Source: Hortaea werneckii
Lineage: Eukaryota > Ascomycota > Dothideomycetes > Mycosphaerellales > Teratosphaeriaceae
Assembly: GCA_037044905.1 (NCBI GenBank)
Contig: JBAOKB010000020.1
Coordinates: forward strand, 1,364,001-1,428,000
DNA: 64,000 nucleotides
Reading direction: 5' to 3'
Part shown: one piece after another, positions 52,720 through 62,427 of the stretch
Numbering within the stretch: the first letter of the stretch is position 1
Layout of the letters: each line of letters opens with the position of its first letter
Program-made: the position numbers and the translations under genes
Notes under the pieces: model-generated
Told to the model about the DNA's origin: nothing
Database searches by the model: none
The model's input: only the letters and a program-made list of their open reading frames with translations

Positions 52720-54189
52720 ATGGCTAGCGGCAGCGAGATTTTAGAAAGACAAGTAGCGGATCTGAAGGCGGCCTTGAAAGCATGGGAAAAGACTTTTGCA
52801 GCAGAAAATGGAGGAAAGAAGCCGGGCCGGGAAGACATCAAGAAAGACGCGTCCATATCCGCAAAATACCGCGAATACGATCGCCTACGACGTCCGACAT
52901 CCTTCGCGAAGCCTGCAGAGACACCGCGGCGACAAAGGTGCTTGCGGCCGGAAAGCGCACATAAAAGGACTGCACTGCGGGAGAGACCGGGCAACACAGC
53001 AGCAGCAGCAACACCGAACAGGGCAGCCAAGACGGCATTTGCGCCGGAGGCTGTCCAAGAAGAGGAGCCAGAGGTGGAGCCTACACCGGCCTTCATTCGA
53101 TCTGCGTTAGGCCCAACACCACAGAAAGATGGCCAAGTCCTTGGAATTTTCGATCTGCCCCAGAGTGCTACACCATCCAAAAGACTCTCCATGCCTTCAG
53201 TCGCCGAGTCTCCTACCGCCAAGTCTTCATCCAGCAAGAGAAGTGCACCTCTCTTAGAATCACCAGGCCCGAAGCATTTATCAACGACACCACAATCGAC
53301 GTCTAAGCGCCGGTGGTTAGACGCCTTTGCCGGGACTCCTTTGAAACGAAAGCACGAAGAAGATGGCGCGCAAACCCCCGGCACCGCCAAGCGGCAATAC
53401 TCCACCCCCTCTTTCCTCAAACGTACCTCCTCATTAGCGCCTATAGAGGAAGAAGATGGATCCGGCCCGCTCTTCAAGAAGCCAAGGAAGGGAATGGTAA
53501 GGAGCCTTAGTAGTCTCATCCAGAACCTTCGGAAGCAGGAAGAAGAGCGGATGGACGATGAATGGGACATTCTGAACGAGTTGGAAGCCGAACAGCAAAA
53601 TCCGGCTCCTTCCAGACCGTCAAATGCGCCCAGAGTTCTCGTGGAAGACAGCCAAGTGCAAGAGCCGTCAGAGATGCCCCTTGGCCCCGATCGCGCACCG
53701 GAGAGCGAAGAGGAAGAAGGGAGCGGGCCGGAAGACGGCGGTCTAGGTCCGGATGGCAAACCTCGAAAGCCATGGAAGAAGAAAGGTCTGAAGAGGCAGA
53801 CGAGGCGGGTTATCATGCGGCCTGTAATGCATCGTCCGAAGAAAGCTGCCGAACTTGACACGGTCAACGAAGAAGATGAAGATGGCGACCAAATCGTGGA
53901 GGAGACACAACTAGCTACCGGTGATTCAGGGCGAGGAGGTAGAAGCGATGACGAGTACGACTCTGGTGGTGAAGGGGCTGAGGCGTCAGATTCCGAAGCC
54001 GTCGTTGCTCGGAAACGGGGCAGACAAAAGGGTTCTGATCGGGAAAAAGACAAAACACGAAAAGCGTCTAACGAAGAGAAGAGCACTGGTAAGAAGATCA
54101 GCGCCACAGCACATGCCAATTTCCGGGCTCTGAAGATTAAGAACAAGAATTCGAAGGCGGGTGGGAGGGGGCGTTTTAGTAGACGATGA
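52720..54189 (+). CDS. SLD2: DNA replication initiation factor Sld2 (Drc1)
   Basis: CDK-regulated factor that, once phosphorylated, binds Dpb11 to load Cdc45-MCM-GINS at origins. Single exon, 489 residues. The N-terminal Sld2 domain is clear: ILERQVADLKAALKAWEKTF, then GKKPGREDIKKDASISAKYR and EYDRLRRP. The central third has many S/T-P sites with basic followers (for example TPQKDG, TPSKR, SPGPKH, TPLKRK), fitting CDK targets. FLKRTSSLAPIEEEDGSGPL and RKGMVRSLSSLIQNLRKQEE form a second conserved patch. Then come acidic and KKKGLKRQTRRVIMRPV blocks and a basic C-terminus (ATAHANFRALKIKNKNSKAG). The family's RecQ4-type N-terminal relation supports the call. The upstream ACGCG cluster suggests G1/S transcription. 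Confidence 0.93.
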   Translation: MASGSEILERQVADLKAALKAWEKTFAAENGGKKPGREDIKKDASISAKYREYDRLRRPTSFAKPAETPRRQRCLRPESAHKRTALRERPGNTAAAATPNRAAKTAFAPEAVQEEEPEVEPTPAFIRSALGPTPQKDGQVLGIFDLPQSATPSKRLSMPSVAESPTAKSSSSKRSAPLLESPGPKHLSTTPQSTSKRRWLDAFAGTPLKRKHEEDGAQTPGTAKRQYSTPSFLKRTSSLAPIEEEDGSGPLFKKPRKGMVRSLSSLIQNLRKQEEERMDDEWDILNELEAEQQNPAPSRPSNAPRVLVEDSQVQEPSEMPLGPDRAPESEEEEGSGPEDGGLGPDGKPRKPWKKKGLKRQTRRVIMRPVMHRPKKAAELDTVNEEDEDGDQIVEETQLATGDSGRGGRSDDEYDSGGEGAEASDSEAVVARKRGRQKGSDREKDKTRKASNEEKSTGKKISATAHANFRALKIKNKNSKAGGRGRFSRR

Positions 54190-54562
54190 GTCGTCGTTGG
54201 ATAGGCTTTGCTTTTATTTAGAGCTGTCATTACGATGAGTGTGCTCCATGACCAAGACGTGCCTCCTTGTCTCTTATATGTCACCACTGAAACATTTGCA
54301 TTGCTTAGGCACGTTATTCAGGTACTGCACACAAGGATCGAAACAGGGATGGAGGTACGCTGGTGTGTGTTCTGATTGCAATGCGATCTATTACCTCAAA
54401 GTATGCAGCGACGCCTGATTTCTTGCACTGTCCCCCAGAAACGTATCGGCGTTTGCATCGCCTCATTCCTATATCCGTCTTGCGCGGGCCTCAGCCAGCT
54501 TTTAAACTTCGTCGCAGTCAAGCCACAAAGCAACATCGCCACTTGATGAATCTCTCCTTTCC
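54190..54562. other. intergenic
   Basis: 3' flank of SLD2; nothing recognisable. Confidence 0.45.
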
Positions 54563-55102
54563 CTACGGCTGCGAAAACCTCCTTGCAGACATGAAACCCT
54601 CAACATCTTGCCGCCCCCTCGTCTGGAGCACGCCAATCGCTACTCGCCGCCGTGGCACTTGAAATATGTTGAAAGGAAAGAGACGCGCACGCCCAGCCGG
54701 ATGAGGTTGGTATCTCTGGGCGGCATCACAATCTCTGAGCAGGTGAATGTTGTGAGCTTCTTCTGCTCGCCGGCTCTCCGATAAAAGTCTGTCTGATAGA
54801 TAAGAGACGCGCTCGCTCAGCCGGATGGGGGTATTTTGCTGTGCGGCATCACAATCTCTGAAAGTTAGGTTGATGTTATAGACTTCTTGTGCGTAGCGGT
54901 GCTTGGTGCTGCAACCGGGAGCTCGATGTGTAGAAAAAGAGACGCGCTCGCCCAGTGGGATAGGGGTGGTGTTGCTAGGCGGCATCACAATCTCTGATTT
55001 GTAAATGTAGTTGTTGCGGCGCATCTCTCGTGCAACCTTTGGGCTACTTTCGGCCAACGCCTCCTCGTCTTCTCCGAAATGGCCAGTCCGCTCGTCGCTC
55101 AT
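54563..55102 (-). CDS. Doubtful repeat-bearing ORF downstream of 55-57 kb gene
   Basis: Open frame of 179 codons with an ATG start only 26 bases after the stop of the upstream-strand neighbour, so it may just be 3' UTR. The protein would contain three diverged repeats: NNYIYKSEIVMPPSNTTPIP, then NINLTFRDCDAAQQNTPIRL, then NIHLLRDCDAAQRYQPHPAG. The nucleotide repeats are conserved better than the reading frame (the first copy differs in frame at RDCDAA/EIVMPP), which argues against selection on protein. No family is recognised. Confidence 0.25.
   Translation of the reverse strand: MSDERTGHFGEDEEALAESSPKVAREMRRNNYIYKSEIVMPPSNTTPIPLGERVSFSTHRAPGCSTKHRYAQEVYNINLTFRDCDAAQQNTPIRLSERVSYLSDRLLSESRRAEEAHNIHLLRDCDAAQRYQPHPAGRARLFPFNIFQVPRRRVAIGVLQTRGRQDVEGFMSARRFSQP
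54680..54997. repeat. three diverged tandem repeats, 59-base core
   Basis: A core starting GAGACGCGC and ending GGCATCACAATCTCTGA occurs at 54680-54738, 54804-54861 and 54939-54997 (59, 58 and 59 bases), at spacings of 124 and 135 bases. The spacers are also related (AGGTGAATGTTGTGAGCTTC versus AGGTTGATGTTATAGACTTC). On the minus strand each core begins right after a CAG preceded by a pyrimidine-containing stretch, like a splice acceptor (TTTCAG|AGATTGTGATGCCGC). Confidence 0.85.
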
Positions 55103-55128
55103 TATCTGACGCCCCTTTAGATGGCAGG

Positions 55129-57534
55129 CTACATCTCGCGGGCGATCTTCTTATACGGCATCGGCCCCTCATCGTCCTTGTCGTCAGAACGGCTGTGCTT
55201 CCTGCTCAGCGGCGTCTGGCTTGAGCCAGAAATGTGGTACTCAGCAGGATGCACTCCAGTACCGTTGCCGACGTTGGTGTTGGCGGAAGCGTTGATGCCG
55301 GAGCCCGCCACATAGTCAGGCTTGTTCAAGAGCCTCCTGAACTCCGCTTCATCGATGTCGCCTGGAGCGGCCTCAGTCGACGGCTGAGGAGCGGGAGCCT
55401 CTGGAATCGGCTTGCCATAGTCCGGATGACGCTTGTACTCAGGATCGTCATCATCGGCATCCGACTCGTCGGACTCATCGGACTGATCCAAAGGGGCAGT
55501 GACTTCCCCATTCGCCATCTCAGCGCCGGCAACAGCAGCGGGGATGGTAGTTGCAGCAGCAGCACGACTCTCGAACGGTCGTGCAGGCTCATTCGTCTCA
55601 GCAGGCTCCTCAGCAGGAAGACCCCTCTTGACCCGCTCGAACATCTCATTCCTTGCATGCAAACGAGCGAGGGTCTCCTTCTGCTGCTTGGCGTTCATCT
55701 GTTTGGCCTTCTTCCGTTTGACCGGGGCGCCAGGAGCCGTTGCTGCATAGATGCCATCGCCCTCGTCATCGGAGGGTGTCTCCAGCGTCTTCTTCTGCTT
55801 CTTTGAAGTGCTACCGGAATCGCCAGCGCTGCCAACGTTTTCATCATCGCGAGGGCGCTTGGTGCCCTTGGCGAGATTGACAGAAGGCGGCGCAGTGTCC
55901 TTGCCAGAATCGGCGGGGGTGGGCTGCTGGTGGACTGCATTTTCCTCCGGATGTTCCCAAAAGGTCGGCAGCATGTCCTCAGGGGCAATGTACCCGTTCG
56001 GGTCGTCGAACTCGTCCTCCTCGCCCTCCGGCGGAAAGTCGCGCTCATCTGCCATGAGGTCGCCATCGATCTTGTCAAGGTCAAGCTTGCCATTGAGGAT
56101 TAGATTCACGGTCCCATCTGCACTGCCAAACAAGTCCAGCGAGAGCTTCACACTCTCGTCAAAATCGAGTTGACTAAAGACGAGGCTGGCTTTCTCTTGC
56201 CCGTGGTATGACTTCTTCACACGGCCGTCAGGGAGCTGGACGTAGTCATCTGGCATGACGCGAGGGATCTTGGTCTCATCGTACAAGCCGCTGGCCGTCG
56301 TTTTCATGCGGCCATAGAAGCCCTCCAGACCCGGCGTCTTCTTGACAAGATCGTTAGCATACTGGTTGATCATGTTCTGGATCTCCGTCAACTTCTCCAG
56401 CTGGTACAAGGTCGTCGAGGCCTGAGTGGGTGCAAGCTCGTCCTCCGGAATGCCGAGCGTATGCATCTCGATCTTCTTAGCCCTCTGCTCCAAGATGGGC
56501 TCCAGCTCCTCCTGAAGCTCCTCGTGCAGGTCTTCGAACTGCTCTCGATCAAGGTCGTCCTCATCGCAGCCGTCCAGCTCGTTCAATTCCCGCTCTTCAG
56601 ACAGATCGCCGATTTCAGGCATGTCGAGACCACCTCGATACTGCCTCATCTCCCGAGCGGTCAGGAAGTTCTTGTAGACCTTCGGCTGAGCACGCTGCCA
56701 GCCCTCTGAAGCATACTGCGGGTCACGGCTGTCATCCTCCTCAAGATCAACAGGCGCGGCGTTGGTCTCGACGGCGGCATCTGTCTTGCTCTTCTGATGC
56801 GCCTTCCTGATTTCGTTGAGATCTCCTTGCTCGGGCTGCACCTTAGTAGCCAGCTTTGGTTGCCTTTCAGGAATGGCGGGCTGCTTGTTCGCAGGCGTGG
56901 GGTCCGTTGTGCCCTTCTTTGGTGCTCGAGGCTTCTTGAGAGGCGGTGGCTTCAGTTGCTGCTGTTTCTTCTTTTCAGCCTTCGCCTCGCGCTTTTCCTC
57001 GTTCTTTAGAGCCTTCATCATCCGATCTGTGGCCTCATCCTTAGTCTCCTCTGCCTTGAGAGTCTTCTTGGACCTCCCCTTTGCCGGCTTAGGAGCTTTA
57101 GTGGCATTCTGGTCAGTGGCTGCACCCGGCTTCTTCTTGGTGTACGCCTTCTTCTTCTGAGGCGGTGTCTGTGCCTGCATCTCTTTCGCAGGCTCAGCAG
57201 CATCGAGATCAATGGGTGTCGCAGCCGTGCCAACGCTCTGCTGTGCGCCGGTATAGTCCGGCCATCCCGCTGCATAGGTGTCGCCGCCAGTGGGATAGCC
57301 GCTCGAACTCTGCATCGGCTGCTGATTGATATAGTTGTTGCCGAAGAGCATAGCGGTCTGCCCGTTGGCTGAAACGGCCTCTTGCGGCTGCTGAGAGAAG
57401 TCGCCAAATGTGCCGGTGTATGGACCCGGCTGCATGTAGGCGTTTGTGCTGGTGCTGTTGCTTGTTGGGGCACCGTTGATGAAGGTGTTGTATGTATCGT
57501 AGTGGTAGGGATTGTCGTAGCCGTTGAAAGACAT
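55129..57534 (-). CDS. Unknown Lys/Glu-rich nuclear-type protein
   Basis: Single exon, 801 residues from ATG 57534. N-terminal 110 residues: Asn/Gln/Tyr/Gly-rich low complexity. Residues about 120-220: highly basic, with KKKAYTKKKPG, KPAKGRSKK and LKKPRAPKKG (AT-hook-like KPRAPKK). Central ordered part at about 290-470: QPKVYKNFLTAREMRQYRGG, EEELEPILEQRAKKIEMHTL, YQLEKLTEIQNMINQYANDL and KASLVFSQLDFDESVKLSLD. C-terminal third: acidic and disordered, with a basic patch PVKRKKAKQMNAKQQKETLA, and ends DEGPMPYKKIAREM. The composition fits a chromatin or transcription protein, but I recognise no family. The ordered central block is the part to use for homology. Confidence 0.75.
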   Translation of the reverse strand: MSFNGYDNPYHYDTYNTFINGAPTSNSTSTNAYMQPGPYTGTFGDFSQQPQEAVSANGQTAMLFGNNYINQQPMQSSSGYPTGGDTYAAGWPDYTGAQQSVGTAATPIDLDAAEPAKEMQAQTPPQKKKAYTKKKPGAATDQNATKAPKPAKGRSKKTLKAEETKDEATDRMMKALKNEEKREAKAEKKKQQQLKPPPLKKPRAPKKGTTDPTPANKQPAIPERQPKLATKVQPEQGDLNEIRKAHQKSKTDAAVETNAAPVDLEEDDSRDPQYASEGWQRAQPKVYKNFLTAREMRQYRGGLDMPEIGDLSEERELNELDGCDEDDLDREQFEDLHEELQEELEPILEQRAKKIEMHTLGIPEDELAPTQASTTLYQLEKLTEIQNMINQYANDLVKKTPGLEGFYGRMKTTASGLYDETKIPRVMPDDYVQLPDGRVKKSYHGQEKASLVFSQLDFDESVKLSLDLFGSADGTVNLILNGKLDLDKIDGDLMADERDFPPEGEEDEFDDPNGYIAPEDMLPTFWEHPEENAVHQQPTPADSGKDTAPPSVNLAKGTKRPRDDENVGSAGDSGSTSKKQKKTLETPSDDEGDGIYAATAPGAPVKRKKAKQMNAKQQKETLARLHARNEMFERVKRGLPAEEPAETNEPARPFESRAAAATTIPAAVAGAEMANGEVTAPLDQSDESDESDADDDDPEYKRHPDYGKPIPEAPAPQPSTEAAPGDIDEAEFRRLLNKPDYVAGSGINASANTNVGNGTGVHPAEYHISGSSQTPLSRKHSRSDDKDDEGPMPYKKIAREM

Positions 57535-58172
57535 GGCGATGTATCTACTCTGTCAAAGAGAAGCGTTGGGAGAGTTGTGACGGCTGTGGATGGCTGAAAA
57601 GTCTTTGTATTGTAAAGGTGCAAGCGGTGGCTGGGGTAATTTGTATTGTTGCAGGTGTGTATTGAGGTCAAAATCGCCTCCTGCCGCAGGCGTGTATTGA
57701 GGTTGCAGCCGCCTGACGTCTACCGTGATCGATGACGATTGAAGCTTTCGGCAAAGTTGGAAAAGGTCTTGGTCAGTCTTCGCGGTGGTTCGAGGTGTAA
57801 GTGTGCGTCTTTGTGTCTGACAGAAAGATTAAGATGAGAATGTTCCAGAGCAAGGCAAGAAGGAAGGCTGCCAAAAGAGCACCGCAAGGTAGAAGCAGGT
57901 GCACGGAGCACATCTCGAATCTGTACCATCTGCGTGAAAGCGACATGAAAGTCCCACGGATTGATGAATAAAAGTGGGGCTTTGCCGGTGAATGTGCCTG
58001 TAGTGAATTTCGCTCCAACGCCAAGGCCGCTGCGCTCTTTCCGCTTCGGGAAAACACGTCATACGGCGAAAAACCATCGTTCTCACGGTGCAGCTCCTGG
58101 AAGGCTTTTTAATTTAGCAGAATTTGGTGATTATTCAATTCTTACTTCGCGTCTCTACCTACAGCATGCCAC
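57535..58172. other. intergenic
   Basis: Promoter of the 55-57 kb gene and 3' flank of the next minus-strand gene. No feature seen. Confidence 0.5.
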
Positions 58173-60590
58173 CTACATTGCTGCCCTCATGGAGGGCAAT
58201 GCGAGAGACCTCTTGATGGTGTTTCTCTTCTGCGGTGGCTCGGCGAGCACTCCTTCGTCTTCCACGCTGCGCTTGCGCTTACCGTTCCCACCGCTATCGT
58301 CATTGGGGATGGGCACACCATAATACCCGCCAACGGCTGACATCGCGCTGTCCATGGTAAGATCGCCTTCCCCAAACAGATCATCATCATCATCGTCAAG
58401 CGGCGTCTCGAAGTCGATCAGGATGGAGGGCGACCTAGCGGCTTCACCTTGTGTGTTCACGATGCGCCATTCATCGGGACCGTCTCCCATAGCCAAACCA
58501 CTGTCGTTCAGACCACTGCCGGCCGCCGCAACCCCATAAGTGGCAGAATTTTGCTCAGTGACGCTGACAAGAGCTTCAAGGGAGCTGGAGAACGTATTCC
58601 CGTTTGGCATCTCACCTTGCGGGGTGGAAAGCTCAGAAAAGTGAGGGACGCCGTCTGGAGACGACTCATCAGCCTGCTGAGCACTTTCCCAAGGCACAGC
58701 AGTCCCCGTCGAAGGCGCAGCAACTTCACGACTCAGGTCGGGACGAAGGACATCCGCAGTCTCCTCAGGGGCTGGATCCTCACTGGCGAAGGCAGCCCTA
58801 AGCTGCGCTTCAAAATCACCATCTGCCCCATGTTCAGCGTCTTCCCAGGTCCCCTCGTCCTGAACTACTGATCTCCTCCCGATCAGTGCCGCCTGCTCAT
58901 CCGCTCTCGATGAGATCTGTTCCTCGGTGAGGTTGCTCCAATGGCCTTCAGGCTTCTTTTGGCGATGCTTCTTGCCATGGCCACTTTGGGATGCCACCGT
59001 CGCCCCATCAATCTGCTTCCCCAAGGCAGGCTCACCGGCAGCGATACCACCATTTTCAGCGGATGGAGCAGTGCGCTTCACCCTTGGAAGCCCCATAAGC
59101 TTGTCCATACGCGCTTGGACGATGTCGAGATTGCCAGTAAGGCAGATCTCCACTCTTCCATCGCGCTGCAGTCTGCGGACGCATATCACAGTGTCAGGGA
59201 GCCAGGGAAGATTTAGAGCGGAGCCGGCCTTGTCCAACCCGTTAAACGTCTGCTTTACACTCTCGCCGCCCTGCATCTTCCTCACCTCATCAGGTAGGAC
59301 GTCTGAAGATCCTGCGCTAGGCTGAGCACTGGAGTGCAGGGCGCTGCCGAGCTGAGCCTCCTGGTGTTTTGATTCTTGCGAGTTAGAGCTCACTGAATCA
59401 TTTCGCGGTGCAAGAAGGGCTGCCTCGGCTATGATTGAGGCGGATAGCTTTTGCGCGTTGTTGGTGTCCGATGGAAGCCCTTGCTCGCCATCAGCACGCT
59501 GAGCAAGCCTCTTAGAATCCGCCTTGACCTTCTCATAAGCAGCCACCGCGGCTACTTTCGCGGCTTCTCTGGCCTTCTGTTCCTCGGTCTGTCCGGACTT
59601 GGGTGTTGCGTATTCATTCTTTCCCAGCCCTGAGCTAAGCTTCCTCGCCGCATTCTGTGCGTGCCAGCGCATGCTACCGGGAATGGCCCTCGTTGCCGCT
59701 GGTCGACGGACGGGAGTGGGGGCAGGAGAAGACGGTGCCTTGTCGTCGCTAGTCGTCAGATCGATGTTGACCTTTTCCAAGGGGACCTCAGGGGAAGACG
59801 TAGTTTCAGTGTCAACGCTGTTTGGAACAAGACCAGAAGAAGCAGGAGTCGTCGGGTGACCGTTGGATGGCATCGGCGTCGACGCTGGTTGAGGCACTGC
59901 AACCTCGTTCCAGTGGGGAGTACCAGCTGCTCGCAGTGTGGAAGGATGCTGATGCAAAGCAAAATTCTGCTGAGATTGGTCCACCGCGCTGGAGCCATTT
60001 ACGGCAGGTACTGTACTGTAGCCATTGGTGTAGCCAGGATATGACCGCTGGACGTCGTTGCCGGAGAGCGACTGCTGCTGCTGCTGAAACTGGCGATGCG
60101 CCGCATTATACTCAAATAGCGGACCAGTATTCCCGTCGCTCACTGCTTGGAAAAACCGCAAGTTGTTCGAGATGAACCTCGTAGGCTCAACCCCCTGAGA
60201 TGCAGCCATCTGGACCAGCCTGCGGTGGCCGGCGGCCGTAATCGGGAGGAAGACGAGGAACTGTTGTTGTCCATCTCTACTGACGAGCCGCTGTAGTTGT
60301 ACAGGTCCAAAAGCTTGGCTGAACCTTATAGGGGCTTGTGACGACGATGAGCTCTGCGCCGGTGATGATGGAGTAAAGCGAGGCTGAGAAAACGATTGAT
60401 GCGGGAATTGATTACCTGCGGTCGCTGTCATGTGCGGTCGCCCCTGTTGTTGCTGTTGAAACGTCGCATGCGTTCTGAGCGTACCTTGATGCTGTTGCTG
60501 CTGATTATTCTGCTCGTAGTATTGATACTGCGCCGGGTTGACGGAGTACATAGCGTTTTTGTGCGGCTGAGCCATGGCGTTGGGATTCAT
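58173..60590 (-). CDS. Unknown Gln/Ser-rich protein
   Basis: Single exon, 805 residues from ATG 60590; the frame is open to 60692 but only from GTG. N-terminal 130 residues: Gln/Asn rich (YEQNNQQQQHQ, FQQQQQGRP). First ordered block near 100-150: QLQRLVSRDGQQQFLVFLPI, AAGHRRLVQMAASQGVEPTR, FISNNLRFFQ. Middle: PGSMRWHAQNAARKLSSGLG and a helix EEQKAREAAKVAAVAAYEKV. Second ordered block near 500: LNLPWLPDTVICVRRLQRDG then VEICLTGNLDIVQARMDKLM. C-terminus: acidic, with DDDDDDLFGEGDLTMDSA, a basic GKRKRSVEDEG and KRNTIKRS. It looks nuclear and intrinsically disordered. No known family is recognised; it sits in tandem with the similarly styled gene at 55-57 kb, but I see no sequence relation. Confidence 0.72.
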   Translation of the reverse strand: MNPNAMAQPHKNAMYSVNPAQYQYYEQNNQQQQHQGTLRTHATFQQQQQGRPHMTATAGNQFPHQSFSQPRFTPSSPAQSSSSSQAPIRFSQAFGPVQLQRLVSRDGQQQFLVFLPITAAGHRRLVQMAASQGVEPTRFISNNLRFFQAVSDGNTGPLFEYNAAHRQFQQQQQSLSGNDVQRSYPGYTNGYSTVPAVNGSSAVDQSQQNFALHQHPSTLRAAGTPHWNEVAVPQPASTPMPSNGHPTTPASSGLVPNSVDTETTSSPEVPLEKVNIDLTTSDDKAPSSPAPTPVRRPAATRAIPGSMRWHAQNAARKLSSGLGKNEYATPKSGQTEEQKAREAAKVAAVAAYEKVKADSKRLAQRADGEQGLPSDTNNAQKLSASIIAEAALLAPRNDSVSSNSQESKHQEAQLGSALHSSAQPSAGSSDVLPDEVRKMQGGESVKQTFNGLDKAGSALNLPWLPDTVICVRRLQRDGRVEICLTGNLDIVQARMDKLMGLPRVKRTAPSAENGGIAAGEPALGKQIDGATVASQSGHGKKHRQKKPEGHWSNLTEEQISSRADEQAALIGRRSVVQDEGTWEDAEHGADGDFEAQLRAAFASEDPAPEETADVLRPDLSREVAAPSTGTAVPWESAQQADESSPDGVPHFSELSTPQGEMPNGNTFSSSLEALVSVTEQNSATYGVAAAGSGLNDSGLAMGDGPDEWRIVNTQGEAARSPSILIDFETPLDDDDDDLFGEGDLTMDSAMSAVGGYYGVPIPNDDSGGNGKRKRSVEDEGVLAEPPQKRNTIKRSLALPSMRAAM

Positions 60591-61576
60591 GATCCCGGGT
60601 CGATACAGTCGCGGTCGCAGAATATTTTTTGGTGAGAGTGCGCTTGTAGTGCGTGGTCCAGGTGTAGTCAACCTTATACGGGCAGGAGGCACCGTGTTGC
60701 CAAAAGATTTGGGCGTCTAAGCTTTAGCGACGAGAAACAAGGTGAACAGGGGTCATCCACCTCTTGTACAAGAAGATCGTATAACAGTAACAGAATGCGG
60801 TGACAATGCGAAGGCTGAATAAGTAGGAAGATCAGTTCAGATCCTGAAAAGTTGCAGAGAGCATCAGTATATAAGACACACCGAGTCCATGCTGATGCTA
60901 CGCAGCGCAACAATAGAAACATGGAAGTTAATTGCAGCGAACTCAATAGCAAGTTGCCACGTTCGGTCCATTGTTAGAGCTCGTATGAATAGCATTGTTC
61001 CACAAATTTTTGAAATCCTGTCAACCTCACATACACTTACACTTTCACTTTCACTCCATTTCATCATCCCCTTCTTAACGACTCGCAGGTTCGACATGGG
61101 TAGCGCTTAGCAAATGTCTACCGTTTCCTCAGGATTGCAAAGGGATTGATTTAACGAGGAAGGAGACCCGTCCAGTTGATCCAAGAAAATCTAATCAACA
61201 TGGCGACAAGGACTCGAGGAAGCCACTGCTTCCATGCATCAAGCCAGATTCGAGAGCGAGTCCGTTGCATTGCGTGTTCAGCCACGGATGAATCGTCCAC
61301 CTGCGGCAATGAGGTTCTCTATGATGTGGTCGTAACGTTCGTAATGGTGGCTATGATGATCTAGAAAGGGCGATAGAAGCTGAAGTTGCGGCCGGTGGGT
61401 GTTGTTGACAAACAGCTCAGCGTGTCTGCCTGTTTTCGCACAAAGCGACCGGGTGGTGCTGTATCTTTTTGGAGCGCTCAGCGTCTCGCGACAGGCCGTC
61501 CCTTCCGGCTCCATTTCTCATCCAGTCTGCGGTTGCCTGATCCCTCCAATGCTGTAACGTAATTCCCTCCGCTACC
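60591..61576. other. intergenic
   Basis: Upstream region of the Gln-rich protein gene and 3' flank of SRP14. No supportable ORF, RNA gene or repeat. Confidence 0.45.
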
Positions 61577-62068
61577 TTACGCCTTCTTCTCCTCACCGCC
61601 GCCGGCAGCCTTCTTCTTCTTGTCCTTCTTCCGCTTGCTCCGATCCCGCTTCTTCAGACTCTGCATTCCCTGCTTGCACACTTCCGCATACCGGCCAAAG
61701 AAAGCCTCGACATCATCAGGCTGAACGATGGTACTAAGCTTGACTTTCTCCTTGTTCTTCTTGCGGTCTTGCGATTGGCTCTTGCCGTCTGTGGCTCGTA
61801 CTATGAGCGGGAGAGGATTCGCGGGATGTAAATCCCAAAGAGGGTCGTCTGCCACTTTCTGCGCGGGCGCATTGGCTTGAGATGGATTGCTAGTATCGAA
61901 AGTGACTGCAGAACGTCAGCCGGGCCATCGCATAGCTGATTAGGATTCAAAGCAAGGCGTACGTCGTTTCTGTGTGAGGTAGACGGAACCGTGGCCCTTT
62001 TGCTGCGTCCTCTCGATGAGTGAAGCCAGCTGGGCGAAGAAGTCATCTGCGGACAAGTGTCCTGCCAT
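61577..62068 (-). CDS. SRP14: Signal recognition particle 14 kDa subunit
   Basis: Alu-domain protein of the signal recognition particle, which delays elongation while ribosomes are brought to the ER. Two exons (61963-62068, 61577-61905) with a 57-base intron (GTACGC...GCAG, branch GCTGACG) give 144 residues. Exon 1: MAGHLSADDFFAQLASLIER then TQQKGHGSVYLTQKR, the family start. Exon 2: LTFD, a variable loop, PLPLIVRATDGKSQSQDRKK, KVKLSTIVQPDDVEAFFGRY and VCKQGMQSLKKRDR, then a Lys-rich tail. The charged K/R loop that contacts SRP RNA is present. It is divergent from SGD1, the two starts 360 bases apart. Confidence 0.95.
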
Positions 62069-62427
62069 GATAACAGATGGCTGTACAATAACAGCTACTA
62101 TGCGCGAACGAGGAAGAGACTACACCGACGTATCTTGCGATCATGAAGTTCAGACAGCGGTGGTGGGCTGCAGGCGGTGGTGGCAGAACGGCTGGATTGG
62201 GTGTGACCGTGGGGCAGTTTGAATGGCAATTGATTGACATTCACCACATTTCGTGAAGCTCGGAAGGCTTTGATGGAAAGACATTGCAATTGAAGCTCAT
62301 ATTTCATGGCTTCCCATCAAAGTCACATCAAGCTCTTCCAGCTGCACTGCAGTGATCCATCCACGCTTAGTCAAGATTGAAGATTTCACATGAATGCGAC
62401 AGAACTGGGAGGCTCTATTCCTTAAAC
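62069..62427. promoter_or_regulatory. divergent SRP14/SGD1 promoter
   Basis: About 360 bases between the two opposed start codons; it must hold both promoters. No distinctive motif noted. Confidence 0.5.

Noticed and set aside
52596..54287. Minus-strand ORF of 563 codons opposite SLD2
   Set aside because: Long only because the low-complexity S/P/E/K coding of SLD2 leaves few antisense stops; the plus strand carries the family motifs.
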